DNA of 64,000 nucleotides from Bradyrhizobium erythrophlei. GTDB taxonomy: Bacteria > Pseudomonadota > Alphaproteobacteria > Rhizobiales > Xanthobacteraceae. This document shows positions 1 through 8,346 of the stretch, piece after piece (the first letter of the stretch is position 1; each line of letters begins with the position of its first letter). A program made the position numbers and the translations under genes. Below the pieces are notes generated by a model. That model was not told where the DNA came from. It saw only the letters and a program-made list of their open reading frames with translations, and made no database searches. The stretch covers positions 558,001-622,000 of the forward strand of contig NZ_LT670817.1 of NCBI RefSeq assembly GCF_900129425.1, in the 5' to 3' direction.

Positions 1-96
1 GTCGCGGACGCCGCAGGCATAAACGAGCTTTGGAGTACTCGGTCCAAACCTGTTTACCCGCTCTATCAATTCGCTTTGCAAGACCTCTAACGTCAT
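1..96 (-). CDS. Partial unidentified ORF at left edge
   Basis: A minus-strand reading frame starts with ATG at 96 and runs off the left edge without a stop. The visible 32 residues begin MTLEVLQSELIERVNRF, a helical, charged sequence with a plausible protein composition. No strong ribosome binding site is visible upstream, and I do not recognise the family. It may be the beginning of a real gene or only a chance open frame; the remaining part lies outside the window. Confidence 0.22.
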   Translation of the reverse strand, partial: MTLEVLQSELIERVNRFGPSTPKLVYACGVRD

Positions 97-276
97 AGCC
101 GTTTCACTGCCGGATGCTGAGCGTCCTGTCCAGCTTAGCCGCGCCAATGTCGCCTTTGGGGTTCATTTTCAGACCTCGGGCCGCGTCCGACTTAGGTCCG
201 TTGATCCCTCAACCGCAGACATGCTTCGACTGCATCGGCATGTCTCAAATGTGCCAAAACCGGAAGTAGGCGAGAC

Positions 277-1257
277 TCACTCGATCACTTCGTCGGCGGC
301 CGCAAGCAAGGTGGGCGGCATGTTGAAGCCGAGCGCTTTCGCGGTCTTCAGGTTGATCGACAGGTCGAATTTGTTGGGTGCCTGGATCGGCAGGTCCGAA
401 GGCTTTTCTCCCTTCAGCAAGTGGTCGGCGTAGACGGCGGCCTGCCGGTAGACGTCGACGAAATCCAACCCCCAGGACAGCAGTCCACCGCTTTGGGTGA
501 ACGAGCGGAATGGAAATACGGCCGGAAGGCGTGCGCGATTGATGCGCTCGATCAGCATCGCGCGATTGTTGACGACCAGACCATCCGGGAAAACGATGAC
601 TGCGCGGTCGACGCCCGCGCCAAATTGATCCAGGACGGTTTCGATGTCTGCGACGGTCCGCACCGGGCCGGACACCATCTCCACCGCATATTCAGCCCCC
701 ATCGCCTCGACCGATTTTGCCAGCGCCAACGTCCCTGAGTTCTGCGGGTTGACCAGGAGCAGGATACGGTTGATGCGCGGCTCGATCTCCTTGAGCGCGT
801 CGACCCATTTGCCCGGAAAGGAATATTCGTAGTTGGTCAGGCCGGTGAAATTTCCGTCCGGCCTGGCAAGGCTCTTGACCAGCCCCTGCGCCACGGGATC
901 GGCCACCAGCGTGAACACGATCGGAATGGTCCGGGTTTCGTCTTTCAGCGCCCGCAGCGCGCGTGAGCCGAGCGCCACGATGAGATCGGGATGGGTCGTG
1001 ACAATCGCCGCCGCCGTCTCCTTGAATTGCGCGGCATCCGCGATCGCAAAGCGCAGGTCGATCCGCAACGCGTCCGGCTTCCAGCCCTGCCACTGCAATT
1101 GATTGCAAAACGCCTGGACCAGCGGCTGCATCTGTGCCTCGGAAAATTCCGAGAGCACAGCGATCTGCCTGACGCGCTCGCCTTGCTGCGCGCGCGCCGC
1201 TATCGGCCAAGCAATCACTGTACCGCAAGCCAGCGCAATGAAATCGCGCCGTCTCAT
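277..1257 (-). CDS. ABC transporter substrate-binding protein (ABC_sub_bind family)
   Basis: A periplasmic solute-binding protein of the ABC_sub_bind family (PF04392 type), 326 residues, a usual length. The start at 1257 is chosen over an upstream ATG at 1293 because GGAGG lies 8 bases before it and because it gives an immediate export signal: MRRRDFIALACG, a hydrophobic stretch and AARAQQ. The RRRDF pair suggests Tat export. Conserved blocks include the LIVALGSRALRALK region and the C-terminal NLKTAKALGFNMPPTLLAAADE typical of the family. No permease or ATPase of its own system is adjacent. A second, truncated relative lies just upstream at 1511-1896, so this was once a tandem pair. The ligand cannot be predicted. 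Confidence 0.85.
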   Translation of the reverse strand: MRRRDFIALACGTVIAWPIAARAQQGERVRQIAVLSEFSEAQMQPLVQAFCNQLQWQGWKPDALRIDLRFAIADAAQFKETAAAIVTTHPDLIVALGSRALRALKDETRTIPIVFTLVADPVAQGLVKSLARPDGNFTGLTNYEYSFPGKWVDALKEIEPRINRILLLVNPQNSGTLALAKSVEAMGAEYAVEMVSGPVRTVADIETVLDQFGAGVDRAVIVFPDGLVVNNRAMLIERINRARLPAVFPFRSFTQSGGLLSWGLDFVDVYRQAAVYADHLLKGEKPSDLPIQAPNKFDLSINLKTAKALGFNMPPTLLAAADEVIE

Positions 1258-1510
1258 ATCCGGCCTCCGCTGAAGACGCGCCATCATATCCATCGGATCG
1301 AGCCTTTTCTAGGTGATAAACGGCTGCGTCGTCCTACCCAAAGTCCGCTTCATCTCCGGAAACCAGCATCGACGGCGCACTAACCATATCCGCTAAGGGG
1401 TCATTCTCGACCGAATTGGGCTGTCCGCATCATGTCTGGTCTATCCCCGATAGCGACCGTATTGCGGACGTCCCCGCTCGGCAGCTTCGTGCCAAAACCG
1501 GAAGTCGTTA

Positions 1511-1896
1511 TCATTCAATCACGTCGTCGGCGAGCACAATGACAGTTGGCGACATTTCCAGGCCCATTGCCCTCGCCGTCTTGAGGTTAATCACGAAGTC
1601 AAATTTGGTTGGCTGCATAACAGGAAGGTCGGCTGGCTTCTCCCCATTAAGAATCCTGCCGGTGTAGATGCCTACCTGACGGTAAAGCGCTGCTGTGTTC
1701 GCGCCGTAACTCATCAGGCCACCTGCTACCACGAATTCGTGGAAAGAAGAGATTGTGGGGATAGCGTGGCGGGCAGCCAATTCGGCGAGTTTACCGGACC
1801 GGTTGTTAAACAATCCGTCCGAAAGGACCATGAGCGCGCCGGCCTTTTGTTCGACGAGAGTGTCGAAAGCCGTTGGCAAGTCGCTTTCGGAACTGG
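1511..1896 (-). pseudogene. ABC substrate-binding protein, 3' fragment cut by an IS
   Basis: The minus strand encodes the C-terminal ~125 residues of a protein of the same family as the gene at 277-1257, including the shared tail NLKTARAMGLEMSPTVIVLA. The open frame extends on to 2002, but similarity ends at 1896, exactly where the inverted repeat of the insertion sequence 1897-2990 begins. I cannot find the N-terminal half beyond the right end of the IS, so the rest of the gene was lost. The sequence GTGCCAAAACCGGAAGT occurs just downstream of both this gene (1489-1505) and its relative (251-267). Confidence 0.75.
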
Positions 1897-2990
1897 TGTG
1901 TGTACCGAAAACCTTATCCGAGTTGATGACGTCATGGAATCGCCTAAGCTGGCCGAATGATCGGGCTACTCTGTTTCGCTCTGGCCGTCCTGGCCTCGCC
2001 ATTCGAGTCGAAGCTGCGGCTCGAGGCTGAGAACGCGGTGCTTCGACATCAGTTGATTGTCTTGAGGCGTAGGCGGCGTGGCCGTGTCCGGCTTACGAAC
2101 AATGATCGCTGGTTCCTGATCCAGCTGTATCGCTGGTTTCCGTCAATCCTGCAGGTTCTCACAATCATCCGGCCCGAGACGCTCGTGCGTTGGCATAGGG
2201 CCGGTTTTCGCTGCTACTGGCGTTGGAAGTCGCGCCCATTGGGAGGGCGACCGCAGATCGACACGGAGCTGCGCGCGTTGATCCGGCGGATGAGCATTGA
2301 GAATCCGCTTTGGGGCGCGCCACGCATCCACGGCGAACTGCTCAAGCTCGGGTTTGAGGTCGCGCAGTCGAGCGTCGCCAAGTACATGGTCAGACGACGG
2401 AGGCCGCCCAGCCAGGGATGGCGGACCTTCTTGCGTAACCACGCGGCGGACATTGCCGCCATGGACCTGTTCGTTGTTCCAACTATCGGTTTCGACCCTG
2501 CTCTATGCCTTCGTCATCGTCCGGCTCGACCGCAGAGACCCCGTCTGGATCAACGTCACAGCGAATCCGACGGCGGAAAGGGTTGCACGTCAGATAACGG
2601 AGGCATTTCCTTGGGATGAGGCTCCGCACTACCTGATCCGCGATCGCGACCGGATCTATGGCAGCGTCGTCATGCGCCGATTGCGCGCCATGGGCATCCG
2701 GGACGAGCCCACCGCACCGGCCTCGCCCTGGCAGAATGGCTTTGCCGAAAGGTTGATCGGATCGATCCGGCGTGAGTGTGTGGACCACATCATTGTCTTG
2801 GGCGAGGTGCATTTGCGTCGGGTCCCGAAATCCTACGCCGACTATTATAATAGCGTCAGAACGCATCGATCCTTGAACAGGGATGCGCCGGTTTCTCGCC
2901 CGGTTCAGCGAACTGGTGTGATCAGTTCACGCGCCATCCTTGGCGGACTTCACCACCATTACGCCCGAGCTTAAGTTTTCGGTACACACA
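1897..2990 (+). mobile_element. Insertion sequence, about 1.09 kb, with DDE transposase
   Basis: The element is bounded by inverted repeats whose outer 16 bases, TGTGTGTACCGAAAAC, are identical at the left end (from 1897) and, as reverse complement, at the right end (to 2990). It carries one transposase of the rve integrase type related to those at 57 and 59 kb, but with different terminal repeats and more divergent sequence. It interrupts the ABC substrate-binding gene on its left. I see no exact target duplication: the flanking bases are ctgg and atgg. The frameshift in the transposase suggests the copy is not autonomous. Confidence 0.8.
1957..2974 (+). pseudogene. Frameshifted IS transposase (integrase core)
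   Basis: The protein reads in one frame from 1957 to about 2500 (N-terminal helix with LEAENAVLRHQLIVLRRRR, HTH region, GAPRIHGELLKLG) and continues in the next frame to 2974 (LLYAFVIVRLDRR, LIRDRDRIYG, SPWQNGFAERLIGSIRRE, YYNSVRTHRSL). Alignment with the intact copy at 59179-60195 places the shift at about 2495-2505, near the catalytic-domain boundary, equivalent to one extra base. DDE-type acidic residues (MDLFVVP, RDRD and the E of FAERLIGS) are still recognisable. No slippery heptamer is obvious, so I read this as inactivation rather than programmed frameshifting. Confidence 0.75.
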
Positions 2991-3059
2991 ATGGCAAGTG
3001 CATCGTAACTCTTGGGAAACGATCCGCAGACGCCTCCCAATATCAGCCAGTCAATCGCC

Positions 3060-3262
3060 CCAAATGGACGTCTGTTGGGACTGGCACGCCGCAAGCACAT
3101 TGATTTGCTGCCTCAGCACCACAACCTCTGCCTCGAGCGTTGCGCGCGACCGTACCAGATCGATCACCGTCCCAAAGATCAGTTTGCACAAATCCAACAT
3201 CGAGCGGCAGCATCGCGCGATTCTCGATCAACCGCCAGCGGATTGAATTTGCGACAGGGACA
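3060..3262 (-). mobile_element. IS remnant (right end only)
   Basis: This stretch matches the transposase 5' end and right terminal repeat of the element at 59164-60258: on the minus strand it encodes RSRATLEAEVVVLRQQINVL, and its outer end contains TTGCGACAGGGACA, finishing at 3262. The rest of that element is absent, and the piece lies beside a different IS, so at least two insertion and deletion events affected this spot. Confidence 0.65.
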
Positions 3263-3637
3263 GGAAGATCAGAATGACAACTCAGCAAAAAGTGATCGGG
3301 TAAGCCGTATGGCAGGTAGCCGCTACACGGTTGATCGTGCCGGCTTGATCGCAGCGCCTCATAAGAAGATCATTCTCTTCCAATATGGGATTGCAAAACT
3401 CCCGCTTCGTACGTCGGGCGTAACAGCGAAGGATGTGGCGCTGACCGACGAACCGCCAAGCTCGGGCGATCAAATCCATCTCGCGCTTGTTATGTTTGAT
3501 CACGACCAAGTTGTGATATGACGGTCGTAATTCCATTGACTGGGCGCGCAGGCTTTCTACTTCGTGTAACGCACTGGTAATTGAGGTGTGGCTCGTGAGG
3601 TGCACACCCATTCTTCCCAATCCAACGGAGATAGGCG

Positions 3638-3883
3638 ATGGCCAACTTCAAGCGTTTCAGCATAGCCGCAGCTCTGTCGGCGGCAATCACGACCCCAGCA
3701 ATCGCACAACAAGCTGTCCAGGAGCCTGGTTTACTGGCATTTTACCAGAGCCTGGGGGTCGGGTCAGCTTCAAGTCGGACAGCGTACGCGCTCGCACCAG
3801 CTGGCAGAGTCTCTTTATCGTTGAGTGCGGCTGCTAAGCAGCATGCGCGCGCCAGGCACTATGGCAACACGCTCACACGGTGA
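3638..3883 (+). CDS. Small secreted protein, unknown function
   Basis: An 81-residue ORF with GGAG 8-12 bases before ATG 3638. Residues 1-24 form a classical signal peptide (MANFKRFSIAAAL to AIAQQA), and the mature part begins QEPGLLAFYQSLG. Small secreted proteins of this appearance are common in Bradyrhizobium genomes, as I recall them, but none has an assigned role. The C-terminal third is arginine- and alanine-rich and may have been altered by a frameshift. There is no operon partner. The 375 bases upstream (3263-3637) contain nothing I can support. Confidence 0.5.
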   Translation: MANFKRFSIAAALSAAITTPAIAQQAVQEPGLLAFYQSLGVGSASSRTAYALAPAGRVSLSLSAAAKQHARARHYGNTLTR

Positions 3884-4087
3884 TGCGGCAGGCTGGGCGA
3901 CTGAGTTACGAGGCGATGAGGGCGGGGGAAGGGCGTGATGCTGATCCGCTCTAATCCGCTTCGCCGCCGTGCCCTTTGCTTCTCACTGGCTTTACCTGGT
4001 GGAAGAAGATCGCCTCTTCAGTCTCTTGTGACAGAGAACGGCCAGTGAGGCTTATTGGTCGACACATGATTTCTGGGAGCTACACCC

Positions 4088-4264
4088 ATGGAATTCAGTT
4101 GGCAAAGGTTGAGAATGATTGCCGTTACAGGCTTGGTCCTAATCGGCTGCGGCAGCGCAATCGCAGTCGGCCGTCCGCACGCCGTCTCCGATCCGATTTT
4201 GGGAGCGGCTTGGCAATGCAGCCGCACGGTGTTCGTCGTCACCTGTTCTCATGCCGTGAGATGA
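4088..4264 (+). CDS. Small secreted Cys-containing protein (58 aa)
   Basis: A 58-residue ORF starting at ATG 4088, with GGGAG 7 bases upstream. The N-terminus MEFSWQRLRMIAVTGLVLIG is a signal peptide, with a Cys at about position 21 (GCGSA) that could be a lipobox cysteine or simply part of the signal. The mature part contains SDPILGAAWQCSRTVFVVTC, a pattern I associate with small secreted proteins of Bradyrhizobium. The two cysteines could form one disulfide. Function is unknown. Confidence 0.5.
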   Translation: MEFSWQRLRMIAVTGLVLIGCGSAIAVGRPHAVSDPILGAAWQCSRTVFVVTCSHAVR

Positions 4265-4349
4265 GTGTAAATCGGCGCCGAAGCATGCCCCCTCCAATGA
4301 CATGTGGATCAGAGACATATCGTGCCGATCGGCGTCGGGACCCCAAGCG

Positions 4350-4502
4350 ATTAACAGCCAGCCTTTCGGGCAACCTCTACAAGCTCCGAAATCGGCTGTT
4401 GTCAGGGAGCTACTTTCCGTCGCCGGTGCGGCGGGTCGAGATTCCAAAAGCAAGTGGCGAGACGCGACCGTTGGGTATTCCGACGGTCGCTGACCGCATA
4501 CC
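4350..4502 (+). pseudogene. Group II intron reverse transcriptase fragment
   Basis: About 50 codons match the start of the reverse-transcriptase domain of group II intron-encoded proteins: GNLYKLRNRLLSGSYFPSPV followed by the RRVEIPKASG and RPLGIPTVADRI blocks. The catalytic YADD region, the maturase domain and the intron RNA structure are absent. It is an orphan fragment between two small genes, another sign of past mobile-element traffic here. Confidence 0.65.
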
Positions 4503-4556
4503 AGGAAGTCGCCCGGCGCTAGTTTTACGCCGGGGCGGCAGTGTCGGGGTTGCCAA

Positions 4557-4727
4557 ATGTCCAGGGCCGGAGAACTTCTCGAGCGGAAGCAAGGCCTGCT
4601 CGATCGCATGCAGAAAGAGCCTGGCGCCATAGAACGCACGGAAATCGAGCAAGCCCTCAAGGTAATAAACGAGGCGCTAAACCGCCTGGAGTCCGAACAG
4701 CTAGACGCGCCTGTGCCGCACCACTAG
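4557..4727 (+). CDS. Small hypothetical protein (56 aa)
   Basis: A 56-codon ORF from ATG 4557 to TAG 4727. The product is helical and charged, beginning MSRAGELLERKQGLLDRM and containing IEQALKVINEALNRL, with heptad-like spacing of hydrophobic residues that could form a short coiled coil. It has no signal peptide or membrane segment. No strong ribosome binding site is visible. I do not recognise the family; it is kept because its composition is protein-like and it fills a gap without competing ORFs. Confidence 0.35.
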   Translation: MSRAGELLERKQGLLDRMQKEPGAIERTEIEQALKVINEALNRLESEQLDAPVPHH

Positions 4728-4747
4728 GCCAACACCGCCGCCCAGCG

Positions 4748-5093
4748 TCAGAGATCGGGCGGGCACTCCGGGCACATGTCGCCGATTGAGCCGAGTACGT
4801 CCTCCACCGCAGAGGCTGCCTCGTCCGGAGAGACGCCGGACGGTGGATCCTGGCGGGCGGCGGCGGGGGGCGCGTTCGCGGGCATCCGGGTCACCACAGT
4901 CCTTCATCCAGCCGTGCTCCTCGCACTCGCGGATGGCGCCGGCATCCAGCAACACCGAGATCGCCCAGCCCTGCAGCGTCCGGATCGCCGGCCGCCGCTT
5001 CTTCATCATCAGGATCGAGAAGCCTTCCTGCGCCAAGAAGGATACTGCGTCGCCGGCTTCTCCGATCCGGAACGTCGAACCGAGAATCTGCAC
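4748..5093 (-). pseudogene. Frameshifted hypothetical protein with C-terminal Cys pair
   Basis: The minus strand encodes an N-terminal part MQILGSTFRIGEAGDAV through EEHGWMKDCGDPDARERA. In a C-rich run (near 4860-4870) a frame change is needed to continue into a sensible C-terminus, DPPSGVSPDEAASAVEDVL then MCPECPPDL, ending at TGA 4748. In the unshifted frame the tail becomes an arginine-rich string. The joined product would be about 112 residues and soluble, with a CPEC motif that could bind metal. I do not know its function. A sequencing error in the C-rich run would have the same appearance. Confidence 0.45.
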
Positions 5094-5473
5094 GGCCTCT
5101 TCAGGGTACCAGAATGGAGTCCACCTCGTTCCGAATGCACTCTACCGCCTCGACAACACTGTCGAGCCCACCGTCCGCGCCGAACATTGTCGACAAGAAA
5201 CCCTAGGAAGAGGCGGCCAGGGTCGTGTTCACGGGTTATCTCATGCAGGAAGCGGTGTGTGTCTTGCGAAAACCGATGAGTCGCGCTGGCCAGAGCGGCA
5301 AGGACAATACCTGCAAATGTCTTCATACAAGGAGTATCGTGACATGTTTGCTACTGCCGCGTGGCGCAGCTGTGGGGACAAGAAGCGGCCATGGGCTCGG
5401 CGTTGAAGCTGATGACGGTTGCTGCTCAGGCTATCTGTGGTACTAAGGCCGCCTCACAACCAAGGAATACTAA

Positions 5474-5662
5474 GTGCCTAAAAAAGCAAAGAAGAAGACT
5501 GTCGTGCGTCGCGAATACACCAGAGCCGATGTGAAGGAATTGCGTGCGCACTCAAAGGCGAAAACACCCGTCGTGCAAATTGCGAAGCTTACGAAGCGCA
5601 GTGTGGGTTCGTTGCGGCAGAAGGCGCTTAAGCTTGGGATTCGTCTAGGCCACCGGCGCTAG
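5474..5662 (+). CDS. Small basic helix-turn-helix-like protein
   Basis: A 62-residue, very basic protein starting at GTG 5474 with AAGGA upstream. It begins MPKKAKKKTVVRREYTRADV and contains a predicted helix-turn-helix-like segment, VVQIAKLTKRSVGSLRQKALKLG. Similar small basic proteins with KKxAK starts and a repeated-helix segment are common in rhizobia. A DNA-binding role is inferred from charge and helix pattern only. It stands alone; 5663-6109 holds no supportable gene. Confidence 0.55.
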   Translation: MPKKAKKKTVVRREYTRADVKELRAHSKAKTPVVQIAKLTKRSVGSLRQKALKLGIRLGHRR

Positions 5663-6109
5663 GTCCAATGCCGCCGACTCGATGACAATATGGTCTGCAG
5701 CGCGCCCGTCTCGAGAGGTGGCCACAATCCTGGCAGCAATCCGATGATGGGGCTTATTGCGACTCGGAATGAGCGGCGCGACGTCATTGTAGCTGATTTC
5801 ACCATTCGCAAGCCCCGTAAAAGCCGGAGGTCCAGAAAGGGATTTCCATCGGGGAATTCAGCGCAACTCGTAAAGCCTACAAACAGCTGTTGTTTGCTGT
5901 GAACGGCCGCTTATGGCAAAGCGGACATTCGCAAATTGCCAATGTCGGGTAAGTGCCAGCAACGGACTACAAGTATTGCAGCCGTACCAAGTTTAGCAGC
6001 AACGGGCCTGGGATCGGACTCGCCACCGATCCGCGTTAAGAACCGATCCAGCTAGTACCTATGGCAATATTCGCTATCCCTATCGGGGATGGCTGCACCC
6101 ACCGTTGCC

Positions 6110-6262
6110 TCACAATGCGGCCTTACGGCCGCCATCAGATCTGCCGGGCTTGGCGGCGCTTCGGGCTTGAATGTCGCGAGGCGACATGGCCTAGTAGCCC
6201 ACTTCCCAGAGTAGCTCTTTCGTTGCCTCCACGAGCTGGTCGCGCTTCGGCGGCTTAGGCAT
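6110..6262 (-). pseudogene. TetR-family regulator remnant with in-frame stop
   Basis: ATG 6262 overlaps the end of the tautomerase gene (ATGCCTAA), as in a coupled operon. The translation begins MPKPPKRDQLVEATKELLW and reaches EVGY, then a TAG, then AMSPRDIQARS: this is the start of a TetR N-terminal DNA-binding domain in which the usual Glu codon of GYEAMSPR has become a stop. Downstream the sequence leaves the family and ends at 6110. The regulator is dead, so the tautomerase has probably lost its local control. Confidence 0.6.
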
Positions 6263-6653
6263 CCGCGGTCGCCTCTCGCCTGATCGACGCAGCAGGAAAG
6301 CGCGGGAAGTTCGGTTCCACCTCGTGGAAGACGAATAGGATGTCCTGAGGCGCGAAGTGTAGGCGCTCGCCGAACAGTCTGACCGCTTCGTCCGCAATGG
6401 TGGCGGCGGTTCCTGTCGGCCTCCCGCTGGAGATGACTACCTCAACGACCATGAACCGATCGGTTCTGTCCGTTGCGTAGTCGGAGAAGCGGGGATCTAC
6501 CAGAAGGTCATCCTGGTCGACCTCGAGAAAGCGGTGAAAGCGGTCGGCTCGGTAATAGCCGGCGGCCTCCTGGGCTTCTAACATTGCCTCCGATAAGCGG
6601 GACTTGTCGGCGGCGCTGAGGCCGCGCCGGACGCTGAAGGTTACAAACGGCAT
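6255..6653 (-). CDS. Tautomerase family protein
   Basis: A 132-residue protein of the tautomerase_2 type (4-oxalocrotonate tautomerase-like, cytoplasmic). The start at 6653 is chosen because it places proline directly after Met (MPFVTFSVRRG), as needed for the catalytic N-terminal proline, and because GGAG precedes it; an upstream ATG at 6683 would bury the proline. Members interconvert keto and enol forms in aromatic degradation or detoxification; the substrate here is unknown. It overlaps the tetR remnant at 6110-6262. Confidence 0.8.
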   Translation of the reverse strand: MPFVTFSVRRGLSAADKSRLSEAMLEAQEAAGYYRADRFHRFLEVDQDDLLVDPRFSDYATDRTDRFMVVEVVISSGRPTGTAATIADEAVRLFGERLHFAPQDILFVFHEVEPNFPRFPAASIRREATADA

Positions 6654-6909
6654 CTCCAGTCTCCACGCTTTAGGATGTACCAATTGCGTTGATGCGCCGA
6701 GTGCGCCGAGTGCGCCGACGCCTTAGCCGCCAGCAATTTGAGCTACTGGTATGTCAAATAGAAAGTGGTCGGCCGATGTGGCTAAGTCCGTGATAGGGTG
6801 GGGCCCAAAATGCCATCGGTCCGATCCTCGACACAGTCACATTCGCTGAGTGCGCAAACTACTTCACCAGTGCCGGATACGACCAAGCCTAATCTCATCC
6901 CGCTCTAAT

Positions 6910-6947
6910 AAGAGGCGCGCAGCGCGGCGAACTGCCGCGCGCCTCTT
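6910..6947. terminator. GC-rich hairpin, probable terminator
   Basis: AAGAGGCGCGC at 6910-6920 is exactly complementary to GCGCGCCTCTT at 6937-6947, with a second nested GCGCGGC/GCCGCGC pairing inside. It lies just past the osmC-like stop codon at 6958 and points away from any other gene. There is no long U run, so intrinsic termination is likely but not certain. Confidence 0.55.
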
Positions 6948-6957
6948 CAGCGTAGAC

Positions 6958-7383
6958 TCACGAGACGAGGGTGGCGCCGAAGCCAATCTCGACCTTCATC
7001 AGTTTGGAGACAGGGCAACCGGCCTTTGCTTTTTCGGCGATTGACTGGAACGCGGCCTGGTCGATGCCGGGTATCATCGCGGTGACGGTGAGATGGACCG
7101 AGCTGATGGAAAAGCCATCGCCGTCCTTGTCGATGACGACTTCCGATTTGCTGTCGAGTTGCTCCGGCACGAAGTTCGCCATGCCGAGCAGTCTGACGAA
7201 CGACATGGTGAAACAGGCGGCGTGAGCCGCCCCAAGCAGCTCCTCCGGATTGGTGCCTGGCCTTTCACCGTAGCGGCTGAAGAACGTGTAGGGATAGGTT
7301 TCCAGCGCGTGGCTCTCGGTCGAGACCGAGCCCTTGCCTTCACGCAGGCCGCCGTTCCAGGCGGCAGATCCAAAGCGTTTCAT
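6958..7383 (-). CDS. osmC: OsmC family peroxiredoxin
   Basis: A 141-residue OsmC/Ohr-type protein that would reduce organic hydroperoxides in the cytoplasm. It begins MKRFGSAAWNGGLREGKGSV, has the family block PGTNPEELLGAAHAACFTM with the first reactive cysteine, and the second cysteine in KAKAGCPVSKLM. Length and the order of motifs are normal. It lies just upstream of a convergent-looking hairpin at 6910-6947 and downstream of an alpha/beta hydrolase on the same strand; the 40-base gap suggests co-transcription. Confidence 0.88.
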   Translation of the reverse strand: MKRFGSAAWNGGLREGKGSVSTESHALETYPYTFFSRYGERPGTNPEELLGAAHAACFTMSFVRLLGMANFVPEQLDSKSEVVIDKDGDGFSISSVHLTVTAMIPGIDQAAFQSIAEKAKAGCPVSKLMKVEIGFGATLVS

Positions 7384-7423
7384 GGCTCCTTGCTCCTTTC
7401 GTGCTGTGCACGTGCTGGGCTCG

Positions 7424-8203
7424 TCAGGCTTGCTGTCCCGCAGCCTCGAGAATCAGTCGCGTGATTTCGTCGGGATGGGAGATCAGCGAGAGATGGCTGG
7501 CCTTCACTTCGATGGTCTTGGCGTTCATCCGCTTGGCCATGAAGCGCTCAAGGTCCGGATTGATCGTGCGGTCTTCCGTTGAAACCGCGTAGTAGCTCGG
7601 CTTCGATCGCCAGGCCGCGTGCGTCGTCTTGCCGGTGAGAAGGGCCTTGTGGAACGGCTCCTGCACGGCGTAGAGCACCCTGGCCTTCGCTTCCGGCAGA
7701 TCCCCCGCGAAATCGCGAAGGAAAGCCTCCTCAGAAAGGCGCCCCTCATCGCCGTCGAACACGATCCCAGCCGACGCCGGCGGCGTCGGATACGTCTTTG
7801 CCAGGGCCGTGTAGTCTTCGCCCGCATCCGGCGCGCGCGCCGCCACATAGACGAGCGCGGAGACGTTCGGATGCACACCGGCCTCGGTGACGATCATTCC
7901 GGAGAAGGAGTGACCCACTAGCACCATCGGGCCGTCCTGCCGCGCCAGCACCCGCTGCGCCGAAGCCACCGCCTCAGGCAGCGTCGTCAGCGGATTTTGC
8001 ACGGCCGTCGCGTTGAGCCCCGCCGCCTGCAATCGCGCTATCACTTCGGACCAACATGAGCCGTCGGCGAACAGCCCGTGCACGAGCACGACGTTCTTCG
8101 CCTTCACTGGAGTTGAATTTGCGGCCATACCACGTGTGGAGATCAGCGAAGCTGCGGCACCCGTCACGAGGGCGGCGGAAAAAGCGCGTCTGTTCATCAT
8201 CAT
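7424..8203 (-). CDS. Secreted alpha/beta hydrolase
   Basis: A 259-residue alpha/beta-fold hydrolase with an export signal. The start at 8203 (MMMNRRAFSAALVTGAAA) is preferred over 8350 because GGAAGAG lies upstream and the signal peptide begins at once. The domain starts at VVLVHGLFADGSCW (oxyanion-hole HG); the nucleophile elbow is LVGHSFSGMIV with Ser; an acid is likely in STEDRTI and the catalytic His in KASHLSLISHP. Members of this group are often annotated as esterase or haloperoxidase-like, but substrate cannot be read from sequence. Export to the periplasm is inferred from the leader. Confidence 0.82.
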   Translation of the reverse strand: MMMNRRAFSAALVTGAAASLISTRGMAANSTPVKAKNVVLVHGLFADGSCWSEVIARLQAAGLNATAVQNPLTTLPEAVASAQRVLARQDGPMVLVGHSFSGMIVTEAGVHPNVSALVYVAARAPDAGEDYTALAKTYPTPPASAGIVFDGDEGRLSEEAFLRDFAGDLPEAKARVLYAVQEPFHKALLTGKTTHAAWRSKPSYYAVSTEDRTINPDLERFMAKRMNAKTIEVKASHLSLISHPDEITRLILEAAGQQA

Positions 8204-8346
8204 GATATCTCTTCCTTCAAGGTTAGGTGGGAATGTCTGGTTGCATCGTGTGGGCGGCGCAGAGCGTCGCCGGACGTCCGAGATTTCGATGGCGTGTCGC
8301 CGTTCACCGCCTTTCTGTCGCCCTGGTGCGAGCGACCTGCATGGGC

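Noticed and set aside
1957..2974. Programmed frameshifting in the first IS transposase
   Set aside because: Related copies encode the same protein in one frame and no slippery sequence is seen at the junction, so it is a mutation.
5009..5326. 105-residue minus-strand ORF beginning MKTFAGIVLAALASA
   Set aside because: The start looks like a signal peptide but the rest is arginine-rich with no family and overlaps the better-supported gene at 4748-5093.
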